This document shows, in pieces, positions 8,410 to 15,901 of a DNA stretch of 15,901 nt. How positions within the stretch are numbered: position 1 is the stretch's first letter; each line of letters opens with the position of its first letter. A program made the translations under genes and the position numbers. The notes beneath the pieces are model-generated. The model had not been told where the DNA came from. It searched no databases and worked only from the letters and a program-made list of their open reading frames with translations. Origin of the DNA: Theodoxus fluviatilis (lineage: Eukaryota; Mollusca; Gastropoda; Cycloneritida; Neritidae); NCBI GenBank assembly GCA_034096865.1, contig JAWQFJ010020303.1, positions 42,501-58,401 of the forward strand, given 5' to 3'.

Positions 8410-8784
8410 TTACCCCCGCATTAACAAAACTTTGCAAAAGCGACAAGTAGCAGCAGGTACTTTTCCCATGCATGTAATGATAAGGTTGCACATATGTTTT
8501 ACTGTCATGTTGGACATGAAAATATCGTACCCTAGGAGCCGATATGCTACTACTTTAGACGTAGATATATCCATTCTAAGCCAATTAAAAGTGAAATCGA
8601 ATGGTTTGACTTGAACTACTTCACTTTCCTTAGAGAGTTTCTTGGGAACAGTTCTATTATTAGTGAATGCTCCAATTTGTTTTGTATTTGCACGAATATG
8701 AACAGTTTTGATCATTAATTTTTGGTCAAGCAGCGGTAGTTGGGCGTGCACTTCTTCTCGTAAAAGATTAAACCCATTTCTTAA
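8410..8784 (-). CDS. Unidentified minus-strand open frame in AT-rich DNA
   Basis: An open stretch of about 124 codons lies between a TAA at 8787-8785 and a stop at 8412-8410. The first in-frame ATG is about 12 codons after the GTG at 8751. In AT-rich sequence a stop-free run of this length is somewhat uncommon but still possible by chance. The predicted peptide has normal amino-acid mix (for example VHIRANTKQIGAF and FDFTFNWLRMDIS) without low complexity, signal peptide or membrane segment. No domain was recognised. It could be a decayed transposon or exon fragment. It lies downstream of the frame at 8862-9143 on the same strand. Confidence 0.15.
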   Translation of the reverse strand, partial: LRNGFNLLREEVHAQLPLLDQKLMIKTVHIRANTKQIGAFTNNRTVPKKLSKESEVVQVKPFDFTFNWLRMDISTSKVVAYRLLGYDIFMSNMTVKHMCNLIITCMGKVPAATCRFCKVLLMRG

Positions 8785-8861
8785 TTAGAAAATTTACTTT
8801 TGTGAAGTTATCTTGACCTTTTGCATCTCGTTACCATTTTTATTAATACCAATTTGAGGTC

Positions 8862-9143
8862 TTAAATGCGAGCACCTCGATAAGCATCAGTGCCCCACTT
8901 TCTCCTCGTCCGAGGCCTGTGTGGACGCAAGTGTACCCAATCGATGCCACGGTCATAAAGAAACCCTTTGTCAAAATTCCGGAGATCCCTGCAGTCGAAG
9001 AAAAGTGTGTAATCGGGAGCGAGGCAGTAAAGTTTGGAAACTAGGGCAGCCGGGCCACTTTCAGTCGCCACTATACGTCCATCGATAACCCGCAGAAAGG
9101 GTCTCCAAGAAACGTTTTCCATTGGAATTCTAATGGGAGGACA
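8862..9143 (-). CDS. Unidentified coding-like minus-strand frame, possible exon
   Basis: The frame is open from a TGA at 9146-9144 to TAA at 8864-8862, with an ATG at 9122 giving 86 residues. The amino-acid composition looks protein-like, with aromatic, acidic and basic residues spread as in folded proteins (for example YTLFFDCRDLRNFDKGFLYD) and no repeats. On the minus strand a pyrimidine stretch ending CCTCCCATTAG lies about 6 bases upstream of the ATG, so an acceptor and internal exon are possible. I do not recognise the family. The plus strand of the same DNA also has a longer open frame (9034-9447), which weakens the case. Confidence 0.22.
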   Translation of the reverse strand, partial: CPPIRIPMENVSWRPFLRVIDGRIVATESGPAALVSKLYCLAPDYTLFFDCRDLRNFDKGFLYDRGIDWVHLRPHRPRTRRKWGTDAYRGARI

Positions 9144-9146
9144 TCA

Positions 9147-9479
9147 CTATCGACGGTTTTTCGCCATAGTGGGCGATACGCCGAGCCTCGGGACCTTCCT
9201 TTTCCTTCGGCCTCAAACAGGCAGAATGGCCAAGATAGTCTTTGGCAATTTCTCCCCCATCAGATACGTCGGTGAACGGGGGTACACTGGGGAGTGGGGA
9301 TACAAAACGCCACAGCCACGTACGGCGCCCAAACCTCTAGAGCTGGCCGAGCCTCTATCTTCTGGCAGCCCAATAAAACCTGAGTGGAAGACGTTTCCTT
9401 TCTGGGGACAGGGCTCTGCCCATTCGCTCATCAACGGTTCTACTTAGCGCGACCACCGTGGCGTGCAGGAACGGAAGTC
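9147..9479. other. GC-richer unassigned stretch
   Basis: Overlapping frames are open on both strands and none shows a domain. Balanced composition and lack of stops may reflect GC content. An AATAAA near 9372 (in CCAATAAAACC) is isolated. Confidence 0.4.
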
Positions 9480-9800
9480 GTCTCTATGTCACAAAGGTAC
9501 TCAAAGGAAGGGGAAAAGGAAGGAAAGGGAGGTGGGCGGACTGTTGAGAACGGAAGCAGGAAAGATTTGGAGGGGAAAGGAAGGATGCAGATGTGGTGGG
9601 ATGGGGTAGGCCCCCGGTCCGCGTTCTCAAACGGTTGTCTCGTATCAAAACTGGGCAACGAAGATGAGGTTGGATGAAGTGGGACTTCGGTGGAAGAAGG
9701 AAGGGTTGAGTGGGGTAAGGAGGTAGGTGGAATTGGGGGAGGGGGGGGGGGGGGAGCGGGAAGTGAGGAATGAGAAGAGGGAGGGAGAAAGACGGCGGCA
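9480..9800 (+). repeat. Purine-rich low-complexity block with 14-base G run
   Basis: The plus strand is strongly G/A-rich from about 9500 to 9800, with many GGAAGG and GGAGGG steps, and includes an uninterrupted run of 14 G at 9741-9754, next to GGGGG at 9735-9739. The block is likely to form quadruplex or triplex structures and is prone to length error in assembly. Open frames on either strand reflect the composition. Confidence 0.8.
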
Positions 9801-10424
9801 GCAGACGATCAATAGTCCGAATTTCTTATGGTCCTCTGTGAGACCCGGATGTAATCTTGCGACCCCGCTGACCCACACTGTGCACCCAGCCGCTGAGTGT
9901 TTGAGCTGACTCAGGGGAATAGACTGTTCATATTCTGATGGCACCGACATTGACCTAACGAGACAGCGTATTTGGGCAGGAGATCAGAATGACGCAGATT
10001 AGGTTGTAATTATCGTCCATTCAGCTGCTTGCAGGAAAAAGTTATTGGAATGGAAGGAGTATTTGCACACATTAAACTGTGTAAAACTTGAATATGTCTA
10101 AATTTCTAGATGGGGTATATATTCATTTTCACATTAAGGCGACGATAATGACAGATATGCAATTCATAGAAAGAGACACTTTTCTCGATATGAACACTAG
10201 ACATTAAGCAAGAAAATGACTGGCTGTTTGCAATAGGTAGATGAGACGGCTCATGTTCTTCATGTTCAATTTGCATTTCTATGTATGGACTTCACGAAAC
10301 AAGGTGCGATCATGTCCTTGTATCACTCCCAAACTAAAGGTTTTGTTTTTGAGGAAGACCCTGGGGAGGTGTTTTGTTCGAGCTTCTCTTTGCACGCCTT
10401 TCAACGAAGTGTTTACATCATTAG
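9801..10424. other. Unassigned DNA
   Basis: Mixed then AT-rich sequence with no domain, tandem repeat or promoter combination. Frames near 10241-10509 on the plus strand are short and unconvincing. Confidence 0.55.
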
Positions 10425-10849
10425 ACTAGAGAGCACTCAGGGAGCGCAAACCTCCGCCAAGGCAGCCACATCAGTGGAGGCATCACAGCACCTCTTCCAT
10501 GGCCTGTAAATTTCAGGCAGCAGGTTCTGCTAGTCAGGCCTGACGCTACGAAGTTAAATTAGCGCCTGTTAGCGGTCTCTGGGTTCAGAACGCATACGCC
10601 GGCTTGCAGCGCATCCCGGCCTACGGCCTAGGGCGACAAAAGGTCTCATTTTTGCTGTAATTCCAAAACAACACAACAAATAACCTCTACATTTTAATGG
10701 ATTGTTCCTTGGGTGAAAACCTGACCTTCCACCAAATTTCATCAGAATCCGTTTTGAAATGTTTGGGTAATTTTGCCGAATAATCAACAAACGAACGAAC
10801 TAACCAGGGAAAACCATAACCTCTTTGGCGGAGATAATGAACGAACTAG
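10425..10849 (+). mobile_element. Interspersed non-autonomous retroelement-like repeat
   Basis: The right part has the layout of a repeat family I recall from many invertebrates and some fish. ATTGTTCCTTGGGTGAAAAC at 10701-10720 is followed by CACCAAATTTCATCAGAATC at 10730-10749, a short AACG-type simple repeat at 10787-10800, then CATAACCTCTTTGGCGGAG. The left end carries CAAACCTCCGCCAAGG at 10447-10462, an inverted counterpart of CTCTTTGGCGGAG at 10821-10833, so the element is bounded by related inverted motifs. ACTAG occurs outside both ends (10425-10429 and 10845-10849) and could be a target-site duplication. About 420 bp without a coding frame suggests a SINE or a truncated LINE tail. 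The family name is from memory and unverified. Confidence 0.6.
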
Positions 10850-11384
10850 TTTGATTGCGATTATTATGCACAGTGCATCTATCAAAGCAGAAAGCATTCG
10901 CGCTGAAGCGTTTGACTGATCTGTTTGCTTTGACCAGCTTGCGATGCTGCCAAGCAAAGACACGTTCAAGCTAACGTCACACATGCCTCCTCTCCACCTG
11001 AAAAAAATGTAATGCATTCAAGAGATTGTCAAATGCGCTCCACCCACTACAACGAGAGGAGAAATCCGATCTGAATCTCGGATGACGTTTTTATCTCACG
11101 TCGCTTACTCACTGTAAAGATTTAAACGTTGAAATATCCTGCACCACGGATTAGATATCTCTCGGGAGCAAGTGCTGCGGTAACGACTCACGCCCTTACC
11201 TAAGACTATGCACTGAGCGACTCTTCGCAGAGCAGCTGCGAGGCCAGCTCGTACAGGCAGCTACTCTGCGTGCCACACCTGTCGCTGCATGTAGGAACCA
11301 GCCAGAATCCACGAGGCAGCGTGACGGAAGCTTGCTCCGCTAACCACACCAGGAAATGCGTGAGGCTCTCGGCCTTGCCGGACC

Positions 11385-11387
<3 letters not shown>
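10850..11387. other. Unassigned DNA with one small hairpin
   Basis: No gene is recognised. A short stem ATCCGA/TCGGAT (11064-11069 and 11078-11083) with an 8-base loop is present but lacks terminator or RNA context. Confidence 0.5.

Positions 11388-11454
<67 letters not shown>
11388..11454 (+). repeat. (CT)n microsatellite, about 33 copies
   Basis: An uninterrupted CT dinucleotide run of 67 bases. It creates Leu/Ser frames on the plus strand and Arg/Glu frames on the minus strand, which should not be annotated as proteins. GAGA-factor-type proteins bind such tracts in insects, but no promoter is visible next to it. Confidence 0.99.
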
Positions 11455-11456
<2 letters not shown>

Positions 11457-11953
11457 CACAGGCATGCAACGGGACGCGACACTGGAGTGAAGCGGAGGCT
11501 GGACGCGGGCAGGCGAGAGAGGGAGAAACAATGCTGTCACCATGGGCGGTTTACGCACAACCGTCGCCGGTGATGAGACACGAGAACAGCAAGGCAACAG
11601 TCCTTGTACAGGAGCTCTTGATGCCTCGCGACCCTGTCTATTGTCGCATTTCTCGCTTCGCAAAAGCATATGTCTTAGGCTCCCTACGTCACAGTTATTG
11701 AGTCAGGTGATCCAAGGGATAATTGTTTCAAGGAGAGTTCAATGGGGTGTTCTACTGAAGACGTATACGTCAAGCACAAAGGCAGCGGGTTATGATGGTG
11801 TAGTCCAATTGTACCGAGTCGTATTTCTGTGCGCAGCGAGAATATTGGCTCTACCGCTGACACGGAGTCGTTTTTTATCGACGTGGACAGTCATAAAGCA
11901 GCTTTGGAGGTTGCCCTGTTACAGCTGTCCAATAACCTTTCCTACCACGGAAC
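11455..11953. other. Unassigned DNA, contains part of a long chance frame
   Basis: A plus-strand frame starts at an ATG at 11542 in a good context (TCACCATGG) and stays open to 12246 (234 residues), but it has no domain or signal peptide and crosses a 13-bp tandem repeat. No TATA, initiator or splice structure supports it. Confidence 0.4.
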
Positions 11954-11992
11954 TGGCGGTCAATGCTGGCGGTCAATGCTGGCGGTCAGTGC
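11954..11992 (+). repeat. 13-bp tandem repeat, three copies
   Basis: TGGCGGTCAATGC occurs three times head to tail (11954-11966, 11967-11979, 11980-11992), the third with one change (CAG for CAA). The unit is not a multiple of three, so copy changes would shift any reading frame. Confidence 0.95.
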
Positions 11993-12287
11993 GTCACCAT
12001 GCAGCCAGCTGGCTCGCCAGCTTCCCCTTTCCAGCGGCAGCGCCTGCACTTGGGTCCTGCAGTAGACGGCCGCGAGGATCAGCTGTTGCTCCACGGCTGT
12101 CAAGCACGCCACCAGGGGAAGGGTGGGTTGGGGTCAGAAAGGAAATCTCTGCAACACCTGGACTTGGTCCAACACGCAACGTGCAAGTCTCCCCCGATGT
12201 TCACACGCGCAGCCTGGAGGCAGGACTGAAGTCAGATCGATGTTAGTCTCGGGCAACACAAAGACAGAGTCTCGGAGATTAGCCGTG

Positions 12288-12467
12288 CCCCTATTGGATT
12301 GGAGTCTCCCCCGTCAAATTGGAATCTCCCATGGGGGTATCAACAACACTTCTGCGGGATTTGAGAATCGTCTGCGAGATGAGACATCCGTCTACAGGAT
12401 TGGCAAACCTTCTGATGAATTATGGACAGTTCGTGAGGATAAGAGATTTCATAGTGAAATGTTGTGT
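12288..12467 (+). repeat. Degenerate period-20 tandem repeat, about nine copies
   Basis: Cut into 20-base steps from 12288, the sequence lines up. The clearest units are ACTTCTGCGGGATTTGAGAA (12348-12367), TCGTCTGCGAGATGAGACAT (12368-12387), CCGTCTACAGGATTGGCAAA (12388-12407) and CCTTCTGATGAATTATGGAC (12408-12427), with weaker units on both sides. A TTCTG/GTCTG start and a GGATT core recur at the same offsets, with no indels between the four central copies. This looks like an old minisatellite. A functional array of protein sites is an alternative. Confidence 0.5.
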
Positions 12468-13012
12468 GTGGAAGGCACAGTCTCCGTGGCAATACACTCA
12501 CATCAGCGCTTCAAATGTGTCCTCCCTTAGTCCTGCACAGGTGAAGTTCAAAAGTCGATAATAAGTAGCAAGATGTACGGAAAGGAAACAAACAGGTGAA
12601 GAATGCACCCTTTGCAAACGCCATACGAGCAGGCGAGGCAAATGGGAACACGGTGAAGGAAATCCAGTACAGAATATAGTTACTAATGCTCATAAACTTT
12701 ATGGAAGTCTTGTACTTGAGAAACTATAAATATCTCTGCCTAGAACAAAGAGAGTTTTCTTCGTGTGCTGTTACACCACAGCCCACATCTGCGGTTTCCA
12801 TTCACAGAAGCCAAGACATGCACCATCAGGGGCCCAAACAGGCAATCCTACCCAGGGAGCGTTATCGTCACGAGCACAATTGTCACAGACGGAGGACATG
12901 AAAACAAAGGACTAGCATCACAAAAAGCTGTCAGACACTTGAAGAAGCGGCGAGTTTTATTCCACGATGAGCAGCAGAACTTACTTCGAGATGTCGTCAA
13001 ATTATGACTGAG
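12468..13012. other. Unassigned DNA
   Basis: Only short frames on both strands. The sequence becomes more AT-rich near 12640-12740. No domain or regulatory combination was recognised. Confidence 0.55.
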
Positions 13013-13013
13013 C

Positions 13014-13188
13014 AGTGTTGCACAGATGATCTGAGCAGATGAAAAAGCCACTGGTTTTATTTTTCAAATTTGGCAACACTCTAGTCTAGTGGCCATACTA
13101 GACACTCACTGCCACACGTTCTCGCTAGTCAATCGCATCGCCAGGAATGCCGTCGTCAGGACCACCATGTCATCGTCGAAAACAAGCA
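13014..13188 (+). promoter_or_regulatory. Possible short promoter and start exon
   Basis: An 8-bp inverted pair AGTGTTGC/GCAACACT spans 13014-13080. It is followed by an imperfect palindrome TCTAGT-GGCCAT-ACTAGA at 13085-13102 and an arthropod-type initiator match TCACT near 13107. An ATG at 13167 sits in an ideal context (ACCACCATG) and opens the frame MSSSKTS, which after 22 bases meets GTAAGC at 13189-13194, a fair splice donor. No TATA box and no second exon are identified. Taken singly, each signal is common by chance; the order is what makes it worth listing. Confidence 0.2.
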
Positions 13189-13194
13189 GTAAGC

Positions 13195-13612
13195 ACAATA
13201 CTAGTTAGCATCTTTGCTACCGCCAGGAATTTACTGTTTCTTTCCACAAGTGGATGCAGTCCATTCATTTTCTATTGACCCATATGTAGCAAACACTGTC
13301 CTCACGGCTACTGGTAGTAAATTCCGTGACTCCAGTGTGTGAGGGAGTAGGTGCTGGGTAGTACGATGCCAGGCGGTAGTTAACACAGTCGGGGCGACAG
13401 GCGGCGGTGTCAGTGACGAGACACAGCTGGGAGCCAGGCCAAAAGTGCCAATGCGGAGAATGAGGGGGCAGCATCCACACACACACGCACAGGCTGTCGG
13501 GCTGAGACACCAGATGGCTCCACGCGCAGCGCTACGACACTTAAGAGCGTGCCTTCACGAAATGCAGCACACGTAAACAGCACTCTGGTTCGCCTGGTGT
13601 CTGTGTGGCACT
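13195..13612. other. Unassigned GC-rich stretch
   Basis: A short CA/CG tract (CACACACACGCACA, about 13477-13490) is present. Minus-strand frames across 13231-13796 have no domain and run into the 14-bp repeat. Confidence 0.5.
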
Positions 13613-13670
13613 GCAGCACACGCGATGCAGCACACGCGATGCAGCACGCGCGATGCAGCACACGCGATGC
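13613..13670 (+). repeat. 14-bp tandem repeat GCAGCACACGCGAT, four copies
   Basis: Four head-to-tail copies lie at 13613-13626, 13627-13640, 13641-13654 (one A-to-G change) and 13655-13668, plus the first two bases of a fifth. Diverged pieces continue to about 13715 (ATGCACGCGATGCACAGCAC). The unit is CpG-rich. Confidence 0.95.
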
Positions 13671-14860
13671 TACGCTGCACAGGGAATGCAATGCACGCGA
13701 TGCACAGCACGCAATGGCGAGCGTGTCAGCGTCAGTACCGTTCCTCTCTACACACTTGCAGACACAGTTTAGCGTTCCCTGCACTGTCTTGCCCAACAGC
13801 CCTGCACCGTCTCTCTCCCTTTTCTCCCAGTACGCACCTGTGCTGTCGAGGACAGGTGGGAGGTGCTCATGCCTAAGCCACGCCCTCTAATTAACCCTCC
13901 CATTTACTATGCATCCCATCCCCCCCCCTCCTCAGCAACCCATCCAACCCTTTCCCCCTCCCTTCCAGACCCACCAGAGTGGCAGACACACCTACCTGCC
14001 AGAGTGGAAGCATGCTGGCTGCCAGTCAGAGCGCTGCCTCTCCGAGCAAGTGGCGACCAGACAGGCAGCACTGCGACGCTGCCACAAGGGGGTGTGGCCT
14101 GGGAAAAGTGGGAGGAGCCAGGAAGGGGGCGTGGCAGCTACAGAGCTGGGCCAGGTTCAGTTCCCACAGAGATTGCCAGTGCCAGGGTGTCTGTCTGAAG
14201 GACTGAGCGCGGTGTGGGGAAGCTGCAGCCACCCAGGAAGAACGTGCAGAGCGTTATGCACTGCTGAAACGCTTTGCAGGAATTTCAGGAAAACTTTCCG
14301 AGCGGGACGGGATGCTCTCGTGGACGATCCCTCCACAGCCCATTAAGCAGTCCTGCATCCGGATGTAGGTAGGTGTCTGTGAGAGGCATTCATCAGGCAA
14401 AGTGATGCGTCTCTTCAGGGATGGCCCGATGCCTGCGCACACAGGACGCAAAGGGCCCAGTGTTCTCTGCACGCAGTCTCTCTGCTGCCGCTGCTGCAGG
14501 GTGCGGGCGTCAGGAGTCTCCACTGCACAACAGGAACAGTGACGTTCTCTGCCGCTCTTTCTCCATCCAGGATAAATTACAACCCAAAGGCCTACTTTTA
14601 GACGCCGCCCCCTCTTCTCACTCATAGCTGGAGGTTTGTATTGACTTCCGTAAATTCACACACTTCACCCAGGTGCTACACCAGCTTTCGAACGGTTGTC
14701 GTGTATGATGAGACCATGAACATAGCACACTGAGATTTTCTGTATTCCAAAGGAGTGCCGAGATGTATTAACAGAACACACCTGACGATTTAGTCGTCAT
14801 CAAAAGTAAGTCCAGGAGAAAGTTTGTGCGTGTGTGCCTTTGATGGCGCACGTAGTTAGC
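13671..14860. other. GC-rich unassigned DNA with acceptor-like and CTCF-like signals
   Basis: A pyrimidine tract from about 13918 ends in CCCTCCCTTCCAG at 13956-13968, an excellent 3' splice-acceptor match. The following sequence is open to 14346 but shows no domain. CCACAAGGGGGTG at 14082-14094 and, further left, CCACCAGGGGAAG at 12109-12121 resemble the core of CTCF sites. A GC-box-like GGGGGCGTGG lies near 14126-14135. None of these is backed by an identified gene. Confidence 0.35.
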
Positions 14861-15118
<258 letters not shown>

Positions 15119-15202
15119 CTGTCCGCATGTCTGTCTCTCTATGGTCAATTGACTGTCAGTCTGCCAGACTTTTTCTGTTCTGTCTCTTGCACTTGTTTCA
15201 CT

Positions 15203-15222
15203 TGCATATGCATGCATATGCA
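15203..15222. other. 20-bp perfect palindrome
   Basis: TGCATATGCATGCATATGCA is its own reverse complement over 20 bases. It contains overlapping ATGCATAT/ATATGCAT units related to POU-type octamer sites. It lies 84 bases after the CTGT tract. It could be a paired binding site or a chance alternating sequence. Confidence 0.9.
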
Positions 15223-15901
15223 CATCATCAACACACACCAGGGCAGGATTGACTGCGGGAGAAAGGGCAACCGTAACACGCATGGCATTCGCAAGACAGG
15301 CTTAGAGGGAGGGCGAGGTCTGGACACGGGCAGAGGAAAGTATGGAGTCAACGCCACGCGCCAGCTCAGGTAAACAGTCACCACCAGTCTCCCTTAACCT
15401 CTGACCTCTCCACCACTGCCGCCTGCACTGCAGCCCAAACTTGGCTCCTTGACACGCTGCCACTGGAGACAGCACACTACCTCTGAGCTGCCACTGAGAA
15501 TACAGTGCAGAAACTCGGTGCAGAAACGTTCAGTAATGCAACTCGGGGCAGAAACTAGCAGTGCTGCATTCACACATTCAGCGTGGCTGAGACTATAGTC
15601 AATATAGTCCTCTGTGTTCAGAATGGCATTCACATTAAACACAGCGCAAAGCTGCGGGGAATGGCTGCACGATGCACCCTCGGTGGCAAATCTGCAAACT
15701 ACAGAGGTTGGCCACGCAGCGTACAACTTCACAGCTTCGCCACTCACAGTGCAGTATGAAATTGTGCAGAGCAATTTCGTAACGCACCTTAAAGGATAAA
15801 ACTGCACAGCACAGGACAGAGCACAATAATTTCTCTATGTCGCTGCTCTGTACACGATAGACAATTGTGCAGGATGGCTTCGCAAAGCAACTTGAGTTAC
15901 G
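15223..15901. other. TGCA-rich tail with small inverted and direct repeats
   Basis: GTGCAGAAAC-type motifs recur at about 15505, 15519 and 15546. GACTATAGTC at 15591-15600 is a perfect palindrome. GAAATTG/CAATTTC (15758-15764 and 15772-15778) form a 7-bp stem around a 7-base loop. AATTGTGCAG occurs twice (15760-15769 and ~15863-15872). A CAG followed by GTAAAC near 15370 resembles a splice donor after an ATG at 15342. A minus-strand frame (15807-15394) has many Cys but no domain. Confidence 0.4.

Larger units (their letters stand above)
7935..8417 (+). mobile_element. Possible solo LTR or LTR-derived promoter
   Basis: Within about 480 bp lie, in LTR order, a TGTCACGTAACG start, a TATA box (8018-8026), an AATAAA signal (8343-8348) followed by a T-rich stretch, and a short downstream part ending near a CATTAACA. 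This resembles the U3-R-U5 plan of Ty3/gypsy-type retrotransposons, and TGT...ACA ends are the usual LTR termini. A 7-bp inverted pair CCTAGCC/GGCTAGG (8370-8376 and 8399-8405) lies in the U5-like part. No target-site duplication matches exactly (CAAAG before, AAACT after), no primer-binding site follows, and no second copy occurs in the window. The boundaries are therefore guesses. The alternative is an ordinary TATA promoter with a first exon. Confidence 0.3.

Noticed and set aside
10575..10600. GGGTTCAGAA looking like a tRNA B box
   Set aside because: No A box or cloverleaf at the right distance; it lies inside the interspersed element.
11206..11701. Leu/Ser and Arg/Glu frames across the CT tract
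   Set aside because: Translation of a (CT)n microsatellite.
11542..12246. 234-residue plus-strand open frame with a good start context
   Set aside because: No domain or signal peptide, and it runs through a 13-bp tandem repeat that would shift frames with each copy change; the length is within reach of chance in a 16-kb window.
13549..13890. Frame with repeated Asp-Ala-Ala-His and Cys-Ser-Thr-Arg
   Set aside because: Produced by the 14-bp tandem repeat GCAGCACACGCGAT.

Overview
The window reads as nuclear DNA of a multicellular animal, most likely an invertebrate. There is no dense coding and no bacterial operon layout. Simple-sequence repeats are abundant, namely a 15-bp purine minisatellite, a 67-bp (CT)n tract and a ~258-bp (CTGT)n tract. 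CpG dinucleotides are common over long stretches, which suggests little methylation-driven CpG loss, as in many arthropods. One interspersed element matches, from memory, a repeat family found across many invertebrates and some fish. The species cannot be fixed from sequence alone. No complete, confidently recognisable protein-coding gene, rRNA, tRNA or CRISPR array is visible. Layout: bases 1-645 are a Glu/Gln, Arg/Ser, Gly/Ala or Pro/Ala (depending on frame) purine minisatellite with an internal ~220-bp higher-order duplication, fading out by ~880. Bases 1180-1565 are CpG-dense, with a perfect NRF1-type palindrome and several YY1-type cores, like a housekeeping promoter. Bases ~2529-2765 form a long imperfect inverted repeat with a 5-base loop. 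Bases 2770-6830 hold almost nothing recognisable. Bases 6935-7081 carry a short frame resembling a damaged THAP zinc finger, followed by a two-copy direct repeat (7084-7246). Bases ~7935-8417 form a compact promoter-to-polyadenylation module (heat-shock-element-like site, TATA box, ATG, splice-donor match, AATAAA), which could be a solo LTR or a real first exon. Two minus-strand open frames of unknown origin lie at 8410-8784 and 8862-9143. The right half is more GC-rich. It contains a purine/G-rich block with a 14-base G run (9480-9800), the interspersed retroelement-like repeat (10425-10849), the (CT)n tract (11388-11454), small tandem repeats of period 13, 20 and 14, splice- and start-like signals near 13167 and 13968, the (CTGT)n tract (14861-15118), a 20-bp perfect palindrome (15203-15222) and a TGCA-rich tail. 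How the parts relate: they do not form a visible gene set. The most economical reading is intergenic or intronic DNA with scattered promoter-like segments and decayed mobile elements. Several fairly long open frames are explained by repeat composition or by chance. The best leads are the long palindrome, the THAP-like remnant, the LTR/promoter module and the period-20 array.
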